Below are positions 1-6,860 of a stretch of DNA of 13,240 nt, piece after piece. The notes beneath the pieces are model-generated. The model searched no databases. It had not been told where the DNA came from and saw nothing but the letters and a program-made list of their open reading frames with translations. Each line of letters begins with the position of its first letter. Within the stretch, counting starts at the first letter, position 1. The translations under genes and the position numbers were made by a program. Source of the stretch: Clostridiaceae bacterium (GTDB taxonomy: Bacteria; Bacillota; Clostridia; Lachnospirales; Lachnospiraceae); the NCBI GenBank assembly GCA_018378255.1, contig JAGZXV010000166.1, positions 1 to 13,240 of the forward strand, in the 5' to 3' direction.

Positions 1-12
1 GGTAAACATTAC

Positions 13-40
13 TTGATAATAGAAGGAGAGCGTATAAAAT
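13..40 (+). promoter_or_regulatory. Possible promoter of the tctC-like gene
   Basis: A TTGATA box at 13-18 and TAAAAT at 35-40, separated by 16 bases, resemble a sigma-A promoter about 80 bases upstream of the chosen start at 119. A second AT-rich TATAAA at 63-68 could serve instead. The window begins just upstream, so an earlier promoter or an upstream cotranscribed gene cannot be excluded. Confidence 0.3.
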
Positions 41-104
41 CTAAGAACACAAGAATTCAGGGTATAAAAATTTATAAAATAAATGTCACAGATCACAAAT
101 GTAA

Positions 105-112
105 AAGGAGAG
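105..112 (+). promoter_or_regulatory. Ribosome binding site that fixes the first gene's start
   Basis: AAGGAGAG lies six bases before the ATG at 119. The in-frame ATG at 83 has only an A/T stretch in front of it. The lipoprotein signal also begins properly (Met-Arg-Lys, then hydrophobic) only from 119. Confidence 0.8.
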
Positions 113-118
113 AGTAAA

Positions 119-1213
119 ATGAGAAAAGCAGTATTATCAGTACTTGCAATGGGGATAGCGGCCAGCATGGCGGCATGCGGGGGATCTGCTTCTGGCACAA
201 AAACGGAAGCCGCGAAAGCGGAAACGGCTAAGACGGAGGCGTCACAAGCCGCCGCTCCATCATCCGATTCAGCGGAGCAGGACGGTACAGCGGAGCAGGA
301 AAAAACTAAGGATCAGGACAAATCAGCGGTATCGGACTGGACACCCCGAACCGTAATATCACTGGTTCTTCCCGCGTCCGCAGGCGGCACAGTAGATTTG
401 TCGGCAAGAATCTGGGCTCAATACGCAAAGGAAGTCTGCGGCTGGGACGTAGTGGTGGTAAACAGTGCCGGAGCCACAGGTTCCGTAGCTGCAAACCAGG
501 TATTACAGTCCGACCCGGACGGCTGTACCGTACTATATGGCCATAATCTGGTCAATGTGGCAAATGTAGCCGGTGTGACCGACTATAATTATGAAGCTTT
601 TAAGCTGGGCCCCAACTTTTCCGAAGAACCTGCTCAGCAGCTTTACACAAATACCAATACATATCCGGATTTAGAATCATTTATAGCCGATGCAAAAGCC
701 AACCCGGGGAAATTACAGGCATGTACGGAAGTGGGAGCTTATACCTATTACGAACTGCTGGCCTTTGAGCAGGCGGCAGGAATTGATCTGGATTTTGTGG
801 ACGTGGGATCCACAACGGAAAAAATGGCAGCACTTCTCAGTGAGCAGATCGTGTTAAGCCCGTCTTCATACGGGGTAGCAAAAGATTATCTGGAATCCGG
901 CCTTTTTACCTGCTTAGGATTTCCTGGACCGGAGTCCAGTGAAGTGCTTCCTAATATAAAAACATTTAAAGAACAGGGCATTGATGTGGAATTTGCACCC
1001 CAGGATTTCAGCTTCTATTTCCCCAAGGAGACACCAGACGAGGTGATTGCAGCGTATGAGACAGCGACACAGAAGATTCTGGAAAATGAAGACTGCCTCA
1101 AGGCATTGAATAATCTTGGACAGGTACCTAAGTATATGTCGGCAAAAGAGGCGGCGGTGAATGAGGCGAAGCTTTATAAACAGTTTAAGGAGCTGGGGGA
1201 TTCTCTAAATTAA
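119..1213 (+). CDS. TctC/Bug-family solute-binding lipoprotein of a tripartite tricarboxylate-type transporter
   Basis: This is a 364-residue extracytoplasmic binding protein. It has a lipoprotein signal peptide (basic N-end, hydrophobic stretch, SMAAC with the lipidated cysteine at residue 20), then an Ala/Glu/Lys/Ser-rich tether to about residue 75. A TctC-like domain follows; its first strand and loop PASAGGTVD (85-93) correspond to the family's P-x-GG-x-D ligand loop, and an SAGATGS turn and a PDG turn are also typical. Bug proteins generally bind carboxylates or related small metabolites and deliver them to the TctA/TctB membrane pair. No TctA or TctB lies downstream; the gene is closed by a strong terminator, so partners would be upstream of the window or elsewhere. 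Family assignment is firm; the ligand is unknown. Confidence 0.88.
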   Translation: MRKAVLSVLAMGIAASMAACGGSASGTKTEAAKAETAKTEASQAAAPSSDSAEQDGTAEQEKTKDQDKSAVSDWTPRTVISLVLPASAGGTVDLSARIWAQYAKEVCGWDVVVVNSAGATGSVAANQVLQSDPDGCTVLYGHNLVNVANVAGVTDYNYEAFKLGPNFSEEPAQQLYTNTNTYPDLESFIADAKANPGKLQACTEVGAYTYYELLAFEQAAGIDLDFVDVGSTTEKMAALLSEQIVLSPSSYGVAKDYLESGLFTCLGFPGPESSEVLPNIKTFKEQGIDVEFAPQDFSFYFPKETPDEVIAAYETATQKILENEDCLKALNNLGQVPKYMSAKEAAVNEAKLYKQFKELGDSLN

Positions 1214-1570
1214 GGGATTAGAGTGGTTTTTAACTGCATAAAAAATGAGAAGAGAATATCGTTACCGGTGTTCATTCACCGATTTAAATTGCGGCAGCGC
1301 CTTCTAAGGCGCCGCCGCAATTTTTTCCCGTTCAGGCGCCTCCTCTGCCTTTGTTTTAAATTCCCTATTCACGGGAAGTACCCATATAAATACTTTTCCA
1401 GATCACCTTTAAAGAGGAGCTTATCTAACGAAATGATACCTTTTAAAAAAAATAAATACTTTATGAAACATTTTAAAATCAGCAGGCTATTTTCTGAAAA
1501 AGAAGGATGATGTATAGTTTTGATATAAAGTAGGACACAGTAAATTACTTATGAAAAGGAGAGGTATGGT
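1214..1570. other. Intergenic region between the two binding-protein genes
   Basis: This 357-base gap holds the strong terminator at 1288-1327 and then about 240 AT-rich bases leading to the ABC operon. I see no riboswitch-like conserved core. A small stem AAGTA/TACTT lies around 1376-1395. Promoter-like hexamers near 1513-1525 (TATAGT, TTGATA) lack well-spaced partners. An open frame at 1223-1510 runs through the terminator hairpin, has no ribosome site and yields a basic, unrecognisable peptide, so I do not call it a gene. Confidence 0.6.
1288..1327 (+). terminator. Strong intrinsic terminator after the tctC-like gene
   Basis: Arms 1288-1301 and 1308-1321 pair over 14 positions with a single A-C mismatch around the six-base loop TTCTAA. 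The stem is very GC-rich, and the last stem bases merge into a T run to 1326. It isolates the tctC-like gene from the ABC operon. Confidence 0.92.
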
Positions 1571-2992
1571 ATGAAAAGAAAATTGATGGCAAACGTTTTG
1601 CTGATGGCACTTTTAACAGGAAGTGTTCTTGCCGGATGCAGCGGCTCACAGCCGTCATCAGGCGGAGGGCAAAGCGCGGAGGCCGCGGGTAAGGAAGCTT
1701 CGGGTAAGGAGACCGCAGAAACAGCCGCGGCTTCGGCAGCCGGAAATGAGAACAGCAAAAAAGAGGAAGCCAATAGTAAAGAGAAGATTACATTAAGATT
1801 TTCCTGGTGGGGCAGTGATTCGCGGCATCAGGCAACTCTGGAATGCATCGACGCTTATATGAAAGAAAATCCAAACGTGATCATAAAGGCAGAGTATGGT
1901 GGATTTGACGGTTATCAAGACAAGATATCGGCCGCTCTGGCCGGGGGGACTGAACCGGATATTATCCAACTAGATCAGCCCTGGATGTCTACGTTTATGG
2001 CTCAGAATCCTGACTTTTTTGTAAATTTAAATGACTACAAAGATGTGTTGGATTTAAGCGGATTCAGTGAAGATAATTTGAAAGATTATTGTATTTATAA
2101 TGACAAGCTGATTTGTCTTCCCACTGGTTTAAACAGCCTGAATTTCTTGGTAAATAAAGGCGTTTTGGAGAAGGCGGGAGTAGAATTCGGAGATACTATT
2201 GACTGGAATGATATCCTTGAACAAGGAAAAAAGGTCAATCAGGCATTCCCGGATGGGTATCTGCTGAATAATGACAGCGCCGGAGCATATTATGTGGCAA
2301 GAATTTACCTCTATCAGCTGAGTGGAGCCCAGATTATCAATGATGATTACACCCTGGGAGTGACCGTCGATCAGATAGCGGAAGCTTATGAGTACACGAA
2401 AAAACTGAATGATGAAAAGGTAATTATTCCTTTGGAGGAATCCATGCTGTTTGATGGAAGCCCGCAGGATAATCCTAAGTGGAATGAAGATAAGATGGGC
2501 GGCTGGTTTAACTGGGCTTCCACCACTACATTACAGAACTGGGGAGACAATGCGGTTGTCCTTCCGTATCCGGTTATGGACAATGCAAAAGATTCCGGCA
2601 TTATTATCAGGCCGTCCCAGGTGTTTTCGGTTTCCAATAACTGTAAAAATCCGGAAGAAGCAGTCAAATTTCTTGATTTTATGTTTAATGAGGACGCAGG
2701 CATTCTGGCATTAAAAGATTCCCGTTCCATCCCGGCTTGCGAACATGCAAGAAATCTTCTTCAGGAAAAAGGCCTGGTATCTGAGCTCGCGGTAAAATCC
2801 ATTGATCTTGCAAATCAGAATCCGGGTACTCCGGAAAATAATGTGCCGAATACAACAGAAGTTTTTGATACCTTCCAGGACGTTTTGGAAAAATACGTAT
2901 ATGGCCAGTATACAGATGTAAAAGAGGCTGCACAGGATGCCTATGACACGATGTCTAAAATGCTTGAGATGATTAAGGCAGATAATTCCTGA
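1571..2992 (+). CDS. CUT1-type sugar ABC transporter substrate-binding lipoprotein (YesO-like)
   Basis: A 473-residue extracellular solute-binding protein of family 1, which captures a sugar or oligosaccharide for the two permeases downstream. The signal peptide ends in LAGC with the lipidated cysteine at residue 23, followed by a Ser/Gly/Ala/Glu/Lys-rich tether to about residue 70. The mature fold starts with LRFSWWGSDSRHQ (75-87); the GGTEPDIIQLD segment and the later IIRPSQVFSV and NPEEAVKFLDFMF segments are family hallmarks. From memory, the WWG-x-x-x-RH start and the RPSQVFSV segment resemble Bacillus subtilis YesO, a rhamnogalacturonan-fragment binding protein. A pectin-derived ligand is therefore a plausible guess, not a demonstrated one. 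AAAAGGAGAGG precedes the ATG. A terminator-like hairpin follows the gene, which would favour excess binding protein over permease. Confidence 0.93.
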   Translation: MKRKLMANVLLMALLTGSVLAGCSGSQPSSGGGQSAEAAGKEASGKETAETAAASAAGNENSKKEEANSKEKITLRFSWWGSDSRHQATLECIDAYMKENPNVIIKAEYGGFDGYQDKISAALAGGTEPDIIQLDQPWMSTFMAQNPDFFVNLNDYKDVLDLSGFSEDNLKDYCIYNDKLICLPTGLNSLNFLVNKGVLEKAGVEFGDTIDWNDILEQGKKVNQAFPDGYLLNNDSAGAYYVARIYLYQLSGAQIINDDYTLGVTVDQIAEAYEYTKKLNDEKVIIPLEESMLFDGSPQDNPKWNEDKMGGWFNWASTTTLQNWGDNAVVLPYPVMDNAKDSGIIIRPSQVFSVSNNCKNPEEAVKFLDFMFNEDAGILALKDSRSIPACEHARNLLQEKGLVSELAVKSIDLANQNPGTPENNVPNTTEVFDTFQDVLEKYVYGQYTDVKEAAQDAYDTMSKMLEMIKADNS

Positions 2993-3015
2993 TAACTCTG
3001 CCGTACATGAGAAAG

Positions 3016-3047
3016 AAAAGCTCCGTCCGTAAAAAACGGAGCTTTTT
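3016..3047 (+). terminator. Intercistronic terminator or attenuator between binding protein and permeases
   Basis: An 11-bp perfect stem, AAAAGCTCCGT (3016-3026) with ACGGAGCTTTT (3036-3046), encloses a nine-base loop and ends in Ts. It sits between the binding-protein stop and the first permease. The adjacent permease has its own GGGAG site at 3056-3060. Partial termination or 3'-end protection here would explain high binding-protein and lower permease levels, a known pattern in importer operons. Confidence 0.75.
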
Positions 3048-3067
3048 CTAAAAAAGGGAGTTCTGAT

Positions 3068-3991
3068 ATGGACAATACGAATAGAATCAGCAATAAGAAA
3101 AAACTGATATACTATATTAAAAAAAATAAGGGATTATTTTTTATTTCCCCCTGGATCATAGGTTTCTTATGGTTTCAGTTGTACCCGTTTACAAAATCAC
3201 TGTATTATTCCTTCACTAACTTTTCCATGCTAAATACGCCTAAGATAACAGGCTTAACAAACTATATAAGACTTCTGATAATGGATACGGAATTCTGGCA
3301 GTCCATGAAGGTTACAGCCATTTATGCGGTGGCTGTGGTTCCTCTTAAACTTGCCTTCGCTCTGTTTATCGCAATCCTTCTCAATATGAAGATCAAACAG
3401 ATTGGCCTTTTTAGGACGCTCTATTATCTGCCGTCAATTCTGGGCGGAAGTGTGGCAATTGCCGTCGTCTGGAAAATCCTGTTTATGAGAGAAGGGGCGG
3501 TCAACGGTTTACTGGCTAATTTAGGAATTGGTGCGGTTGACTGGATTGGTAATCCCGGTATTGCGCTGTTTACCGTCTGCGTTTTATCAATATGGCAGTT
3601 CGGATCTTCCATGGTGCTTTTTCTGGCGGCTCTAAAACAAGTTCCACAGTCTCTTTATGAGGCGGCCAGAATAGACGGAGCCGGCAGAGTACAGTCATTT
3701 ATTAAAATTACGGTACCCATGATTACACCGATTATCTTCTTTAATCTGATTATGCAGATGATTAACGCGCTTCAGGAATTTACGTCGGCCTTTATTATAA
3801 CAGGAGGCGGGCCGCTTAAAGCTACCTATGTTCTGGGAATGAAGCTCTATACGGATGCATTTAAATACTACAAAATGGGGTATGCCAGCGCACTGTCCTG
3901 GATCATGTTTCTCATAATTATCTGCCTGACCCTTCTTGTTTTCCGTTCCTCGTCCGCATGGGTATATTATGAAGATGGGGGTGAATTTTAA
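3068..3991 (+). CDS. Sugar ABC transporter permease 1 (MalF/YesP type)
   Basis: A 307-residue inner-membrane component of a CUT1 importer. About six hydrophobic segments are visible: roughly residues 23-45, 80-105, 113-136, 160-188, 214-232 and 270-293. The cytoplasmic EAA loop, which docks onto the ATPase, is EAARIDGAG at 198-206 and matches the family consensus E-A-A-x-x-D-G-A. The N-terminus is a short Lys/Asn-rich cytoplasmic tail. GGGAG seven bases before the ATG supports the start. The gene lies 75 bases after the binding protein, with a terminator-like hairpin between, and ends directly before permease 2. No ATPase gene is present; in Firmicutes this family commonly shares one MsmX-type ATPase encoded elsewhere. 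Confidence 0.94.
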   Translation: MDNTNRISNKKKLIYYIKKNKGLFFISPWIIGFLWFQLYPFTKSLYYSFTNFSMLNTPKITGLTNYIRLLIMDTEFWQSMKVTAIYAVAVVPLKLAFALFIAILLNMKIKQIGLFRTLYYLPSILGGSVAIAVVWKILFMREGAVNGLLANLGIGAVDWIGNPGIALFTVCVLSIWQFGSSMVLFLAALKQVPQSLYEAARIDGAGRVQSFIKITVPMITPIIFFNLIMQMINALQEFTSAFIITGGGPLKATYVLGMKLYTDAFKYYKMGYASALSWIMFLIIICLTLLVFRSSSAWVYYEDGGEF

Positions 3992-4831
3992 ATGGCGAAG
4001 AAAAAAGAAGTTGAGAAAATAGCCGGCTACGTGATCCTTATTCTGATTGCAGTTGTTATGCTTTATCCTTTAATCTGGTTGTTTTTTGCTTCCTTCAAAA
4101 ATAATGATGAGGTATTTAAATCAAAGCTTCTTGCGGAGGCCTGGACCTTGGATGGATATCGGAACGGCTGGAAAGGTTCGGGACAGTATACCTACACTAC
4201 ATTTTTCATCAATACATTTAAAATGGTAATACCAATGGTGGTATTGACCGTACTGTCCTCCTCTCTGGTGGCTTTTGGATTTGCGAGGTTTAAATTTACC
4301 GGTAAAAAATTTTTCTTCGGAATTATGATCGCATGTATGATGCTGCCTCATGCGGTAATGTTGATACCCAGATATATTATGTATAAAAATATGGGGTGGC
4401 TGGATTCCTACCTTCCGTTTATAATCCCTTGTTTGTTTGCATGTAATTCCTTTTTTATATTTATGTTTATCCAGTTTTTCAGGGGAATTCCCAGAGAATT
4501 GGATGAATCCGCTTATATAGACGGCTGCAGTTCTCTTGGTGTATATATTAAAATTATTATGCCCTTGGCAAAGCCCACAATTTTCTCGGCGATGATCTTT
4601 CAGTTTATGTGGGCATGGAATGATTTTTTAAACCCGCTGCTTTATATTAACAGCGTTAATAAATATCTGCTGTCACTTGCGCTCAGAATGTCAATGGACG
4701 TAAATATGGCGGTAAGCTGGAACAATATTTTGGCTATGGCAATTGTAAGTATACTTCCATTAGTAATACTCTTTTTTACGGCACAGAAATACTTTGTCGA
4801 GGGAGTAGCAGCTACGGGACTGAAAGGATAA
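3992..4831 (+). CDS. Sugar ABC transporter permease 2 (MalG/YesQ type)
   Basis: A 279-residue permease that pairs with permease 1. Its ATG follows the TAA of permease 1 with no gap, and the GGGGGTG ribosome site lies inside the upstream gene, so the two are translationally coupled. The hydrophobic segments are near residues 10-33, 70-95, 105-125, 135-160, 190-215 and 245-268. The EAA loop is DESAYIDGCSS starting at residue 171, with the invariant D-G at 177-178; the second alanine of the consensus is serine here, a common variation. The C-terminus ends in the typical YFVEGVAATGLKG. The next gene's ribosome site overlaps this stop codon, so transcription continues into the dehydrogenase. Confidence 0.94.
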   Translation: MAKKKEVEKIAGYVILILIAVVMLYPLIWLFFASFKNNDEVFKSKLLAEAWTLDGYRNGWKGSGQYTYTTFFINTFKMVIPMVVLTVLSSSLVAFGFARFKFTGKKFFFGIMIACMMLPHAVMLIPRYIMYKNMGWLDSYLPFIIPCLFACNSFFIFMFIQFFRGIPRELDESAYIDGCSSLGVYIKIIMPLAKPTIFSAMIFQFMWAWNDFLNPLLYINSVNKYLLSLALRMSMDVNMAVSWNNILAMAIVSILPLVILFFTAQKYFVEGVAATGLKG

Positions 4832-4844
4832 GGAGAGAAAAATT

Positions 4845-6038
4845 ATGTTGAATTTTGAATATTATGTACCCAACCGAATTATTTTCGGGAAAGACACCCA
4901 TACATCTGTGGGGAAACTGATCAAAGGGTATGGATTTAAAAAAGTATTGCTTCACTATGGCGGTAAGAGCGCGGAAGAATCCGGATTGATAGGCGTGGTA
5001 AAAGAGTGTTTGGAGAAAGAAGGAATTGAAATAATTACATTAAAAGGCGTCAGAGCTAATCCGGAACTTTCCCTGGCGAGAGAGGGGATCCGGTTATGCA
5101 TTGAAAATCAGGTGGATTTTATACTGGCAGTGGGTGGTGGAAGCGTGATTGATTCGGCAAAATGTATTGCTGACGGCGCTGCCAATCCGGGAGTTGACGT
5201 GTGGAAATATTTTACGTTTGAACTTCCGGTTCCGAAAAAAGCTTTGCCATTCGGCGTGATCCTGACTCTCGCGGCTTCCGGAAGTGAAATGAGCGGGGCG
5301 TGTGTCATTACAAACGAAAAGGATGCCTTAAAGAGAGGGCTTACCAGCGAAACACACCGCTCCCTGTTTTCTATCTGCAACCCGGAGCTGACCTATTCTG
5401 TTAATAAATTCCAGACAGCCTGCGGGACTGTGGATATCATCATGCATACATTGGAGAGGTATTTTGGCCCGTCTCAAGCAACTCCGCTGACGGATCGGAT
5501 TGCGGAAGGGCTGGTAAAGACAGTGATCGAGGCGGGAGAGACCGTATATACCAATCCCTATGATTATGATGCAAGAGCTGCTTTAATGTGGGCGGGCAGT
5601 CTTTCCCATAATGACCTGACCAGTTGTGGACGTACTTATATGATGCAGGTTCATCACCTGGAACATGAAATCTCGGGTCTTTATCCGGATATCGCTCATG
5701 GAGCAGGGCTGTCGGCCCTTTGGGCATCTTGGGCCAGATTTGTGTGTGAGAGCCGCGTAGAAAGGTTTGCCCAATATGCGGTCCGCATGTGGAATGTGGA
5801 AATGGATTTTGAAGATCCTAAGAAAACGGCTTATAAAGGGATCAGGAAGACAGAGGAGTATTTCAAATCACTGAATATGCCGGTGTCCTTAAGAGAACTG
5901 GGTATCAAGGAAGAGGAACTGGAGCTGCTGGCGGAAAAATGTTCTTTTAAACGGACAAGAACCATCAAAGGAATCGTAGAGATCGGAAAAGATGAAATGC
6001 TGGCGATTTACAGACTTGCTATGAAGGGAATGGAATAA
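4845..6038 (+). CDS. Iron-containing alcohol dehydrogenase (BdhA/YqhD-like)
   Basis: A 397-residue group III (Fe-dependent) alcohol dehydrogenase that should interconvert an aldehyde or ketone and an alcohol with NAD(P)H. The N-terminal nucleotide-binding half starts with the typical YYVPNRIIFGKD and carries the GGGSVIDSAK cofactor loop. In the helical C-terminal half the likely metal ligands are D197, H201, H270 and H285, in the contexts GTVDIIMHT and HHLEHEIS...IAHG. The spacing from H270 to H285 is one residue longer than the 14 I recall for BdhA, YqhD and FucO, owing to a proline in the YPD segment. The WASWARF segment after the last ligand fits the BdhA-like branch. AAGGAGAG overlaps the permease 2 stop, so it belongs to the ABC operon and may act on a product of the imported sugar. 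Cofactor preference and substrate are not readable from sequence alone. Confidence 0.92.
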   Translation: MLNFEYYVPNRIIFGKDTHTSVGKLIKGYGFKKVLLHYGGKSAEESGLIGVVKECLEKEGIEIITLKGVRANPELSLAREGIRLCIENQVDFILAVGGGSVIDSAKCIADGAANPGVDVWKYFTFELPVPKKALPFGVILTLAASGSEMSGACVITNEKDALKRGLTSETHRSLFSICNPELTYSVNKFQTACGTVDIIMHTLERYFGPSQATPLTDRIAEGLVKTVIEAGETVYTNPYDYDARAALMWAGSLSHNDLTSCGRTYMMQVHHLEHEISGLYPDIAHGAGLSALWASWARFVCESRVERFAQYAVRMWNVEMDFEDPKKTAYKGIRKTEEYFKSLNMPVSLRELGIKEEELELLAEKCSFKRTRTIKGIVEIGKDEMLAIYRLAMKGME

Positions 6039-6050
6039 TAAATTAAGAAA

Positions 6051-6059
6051 TGATATAAT
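6051..6059 (+). promoter_or_regulatory. Extended -10 promoter for the two-component genes
   Basis: TGATATAAT is a consensus -10 preceded by the TGn extension. There is no good -35 element at 16-18 bases upstream. It lies in the 83-base gap after the dehydrogenase and about 60 bases before the response regulator. No terminator is visible after the dehydrogenase, so the regulator pair may be read both from this promoter and by readthrough. Confidence 0.5.
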
Positions 6060-6121
6060 GGTAAAAATGTTTAATAAAATACTACAGTAAATAGAACAGA
6101 TGAATTGTAACAGGTGAACAT

Positions 6122-6850
6122 ATGTATAATCTGATCGTTGTTGATGATGAAAAAAAGCTGTTATCAGGTTTATGCGACTATTATCCGTGGAATGATCTTG
6201 GATATCAGATTGTTGCAAGACTGACGGACGGGCAGAAAGCGCTTCAATATATCAGGAATTATCCTGTGGATGTGGTCCTGACGGATATTTCTATGCCAAA
6301 TTTAAATGGAATCGGGCTGGCGGAAATTATTAAAAGGGAATATCCCCAGATCCGGGTAATCCTGCTTTCCGGCTACGCGGATTTTAAGTACGCGCAGCAG
6401 GCAATTCGGTTTAATATTAAGGGCTATCTTTTAAAACCGGTGAAACTGGATGAATTAAAACAGGTATTTACTACAGTAAAAGAAGAGCTGGATAAAACTG
6501 TAAAGTCTGAAGACGGTGAAGAGCCCGACAGTTACTATCAGTCAATCATCGGACGCGTGCAGAAGTATGTGAGAGCGAATCTTTCCGATGCCAATTTAAA
6601 GACAGCAGCGGAACAGGTCAATCTGAGCCCCAGCTATCTTTCTGTACTTTTTTCGCAGAATATGGGGATATCCTTTACCGATTATTTGCTGCAGATGAGA
6701 ATGGAGTCTGCAAAGCAGCTTTTGGACAGCCCGGATTATAAGATTTACGACATTGCTTCAATTGTGGGGTACAAAAGCCCTAAAAATTTTTCCAGAGCAT
6801 TCAGCCTGTATTACGGCTATTCACCAAGGGAATACAGAAAAAACAGTTGA
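6122..6850 (+). CDS. YesN-type response regulator (receiver plus AraC-type DNA-binding domain)
   Basis: A 242-residue transcription factor. Residues 1-120 are a CheY-like receiver: acidic pocket D8/D9, phospho-acceptor D55 in LTDISMP, switch S83 in LLSGYAD and K105 in LLKP. Residues about 140-242 form a double helix-turn-helix AraC domain that ends with the signature segment DIASIVGYKSPKNFSRAFSLYYGYSPREYRK. It is shorter than many YesN proteins because no long middle domain separates the two parts. AGGTG at 6112-6116 precedes the ATG. Its stop is ten bases before the kinase start, and the kinase ribosome site begins at the stop codon. It is presumably phosphorylated by that kinase and acts on the ABC operon promoter upstream. 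Confidence 0.95.
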   Translation: MYNLIVVDDEKKLLSGLCDYYPWNDLGYQIVARLTDGQKALQYIRNYPVDVVLTDISMPNLNGIGLAEIIKREYPQIRVILLSGYADFKYAQQAIRFNIKGYLLKPVKLDELKQVFTTVKEELDKTVKSEDGEEPDSYYQSIIGRVQKYVRANLSDANLKTAAEQVNLSPSYLSVLFSQNMGISFTDYLLQMRMESAKQLLDSPDYKIYDIASIVGYKSPKNFSRAFSLYYGYSPREYRKNS

Positions 6851-6860
6851 AGGGAATGAA

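Noticed and set aside
1223..1510. Open frame of 95 codons after the tctC-like gene
   Set aside because: It crosses the strong terminator hairpin, starts without a ribosome site, and encodes an unrecognisable Arg/Phe/Lys-rich peptide.
1328..1570. Possible riboswitch or small RNA in the leader of the ABC operon
   Set aside because: Only a weak 5-bp stem is visible. There is no conserved aptamer-like core and no terminator or anti-terminator pair before the gene.
6753..6860. Upstream extension of the sensor kinase frame
   Set aside because: It lies inside the response regulator gene. AAGGGA and the natural membrane-anchor N-terminus point to ATG 6861.
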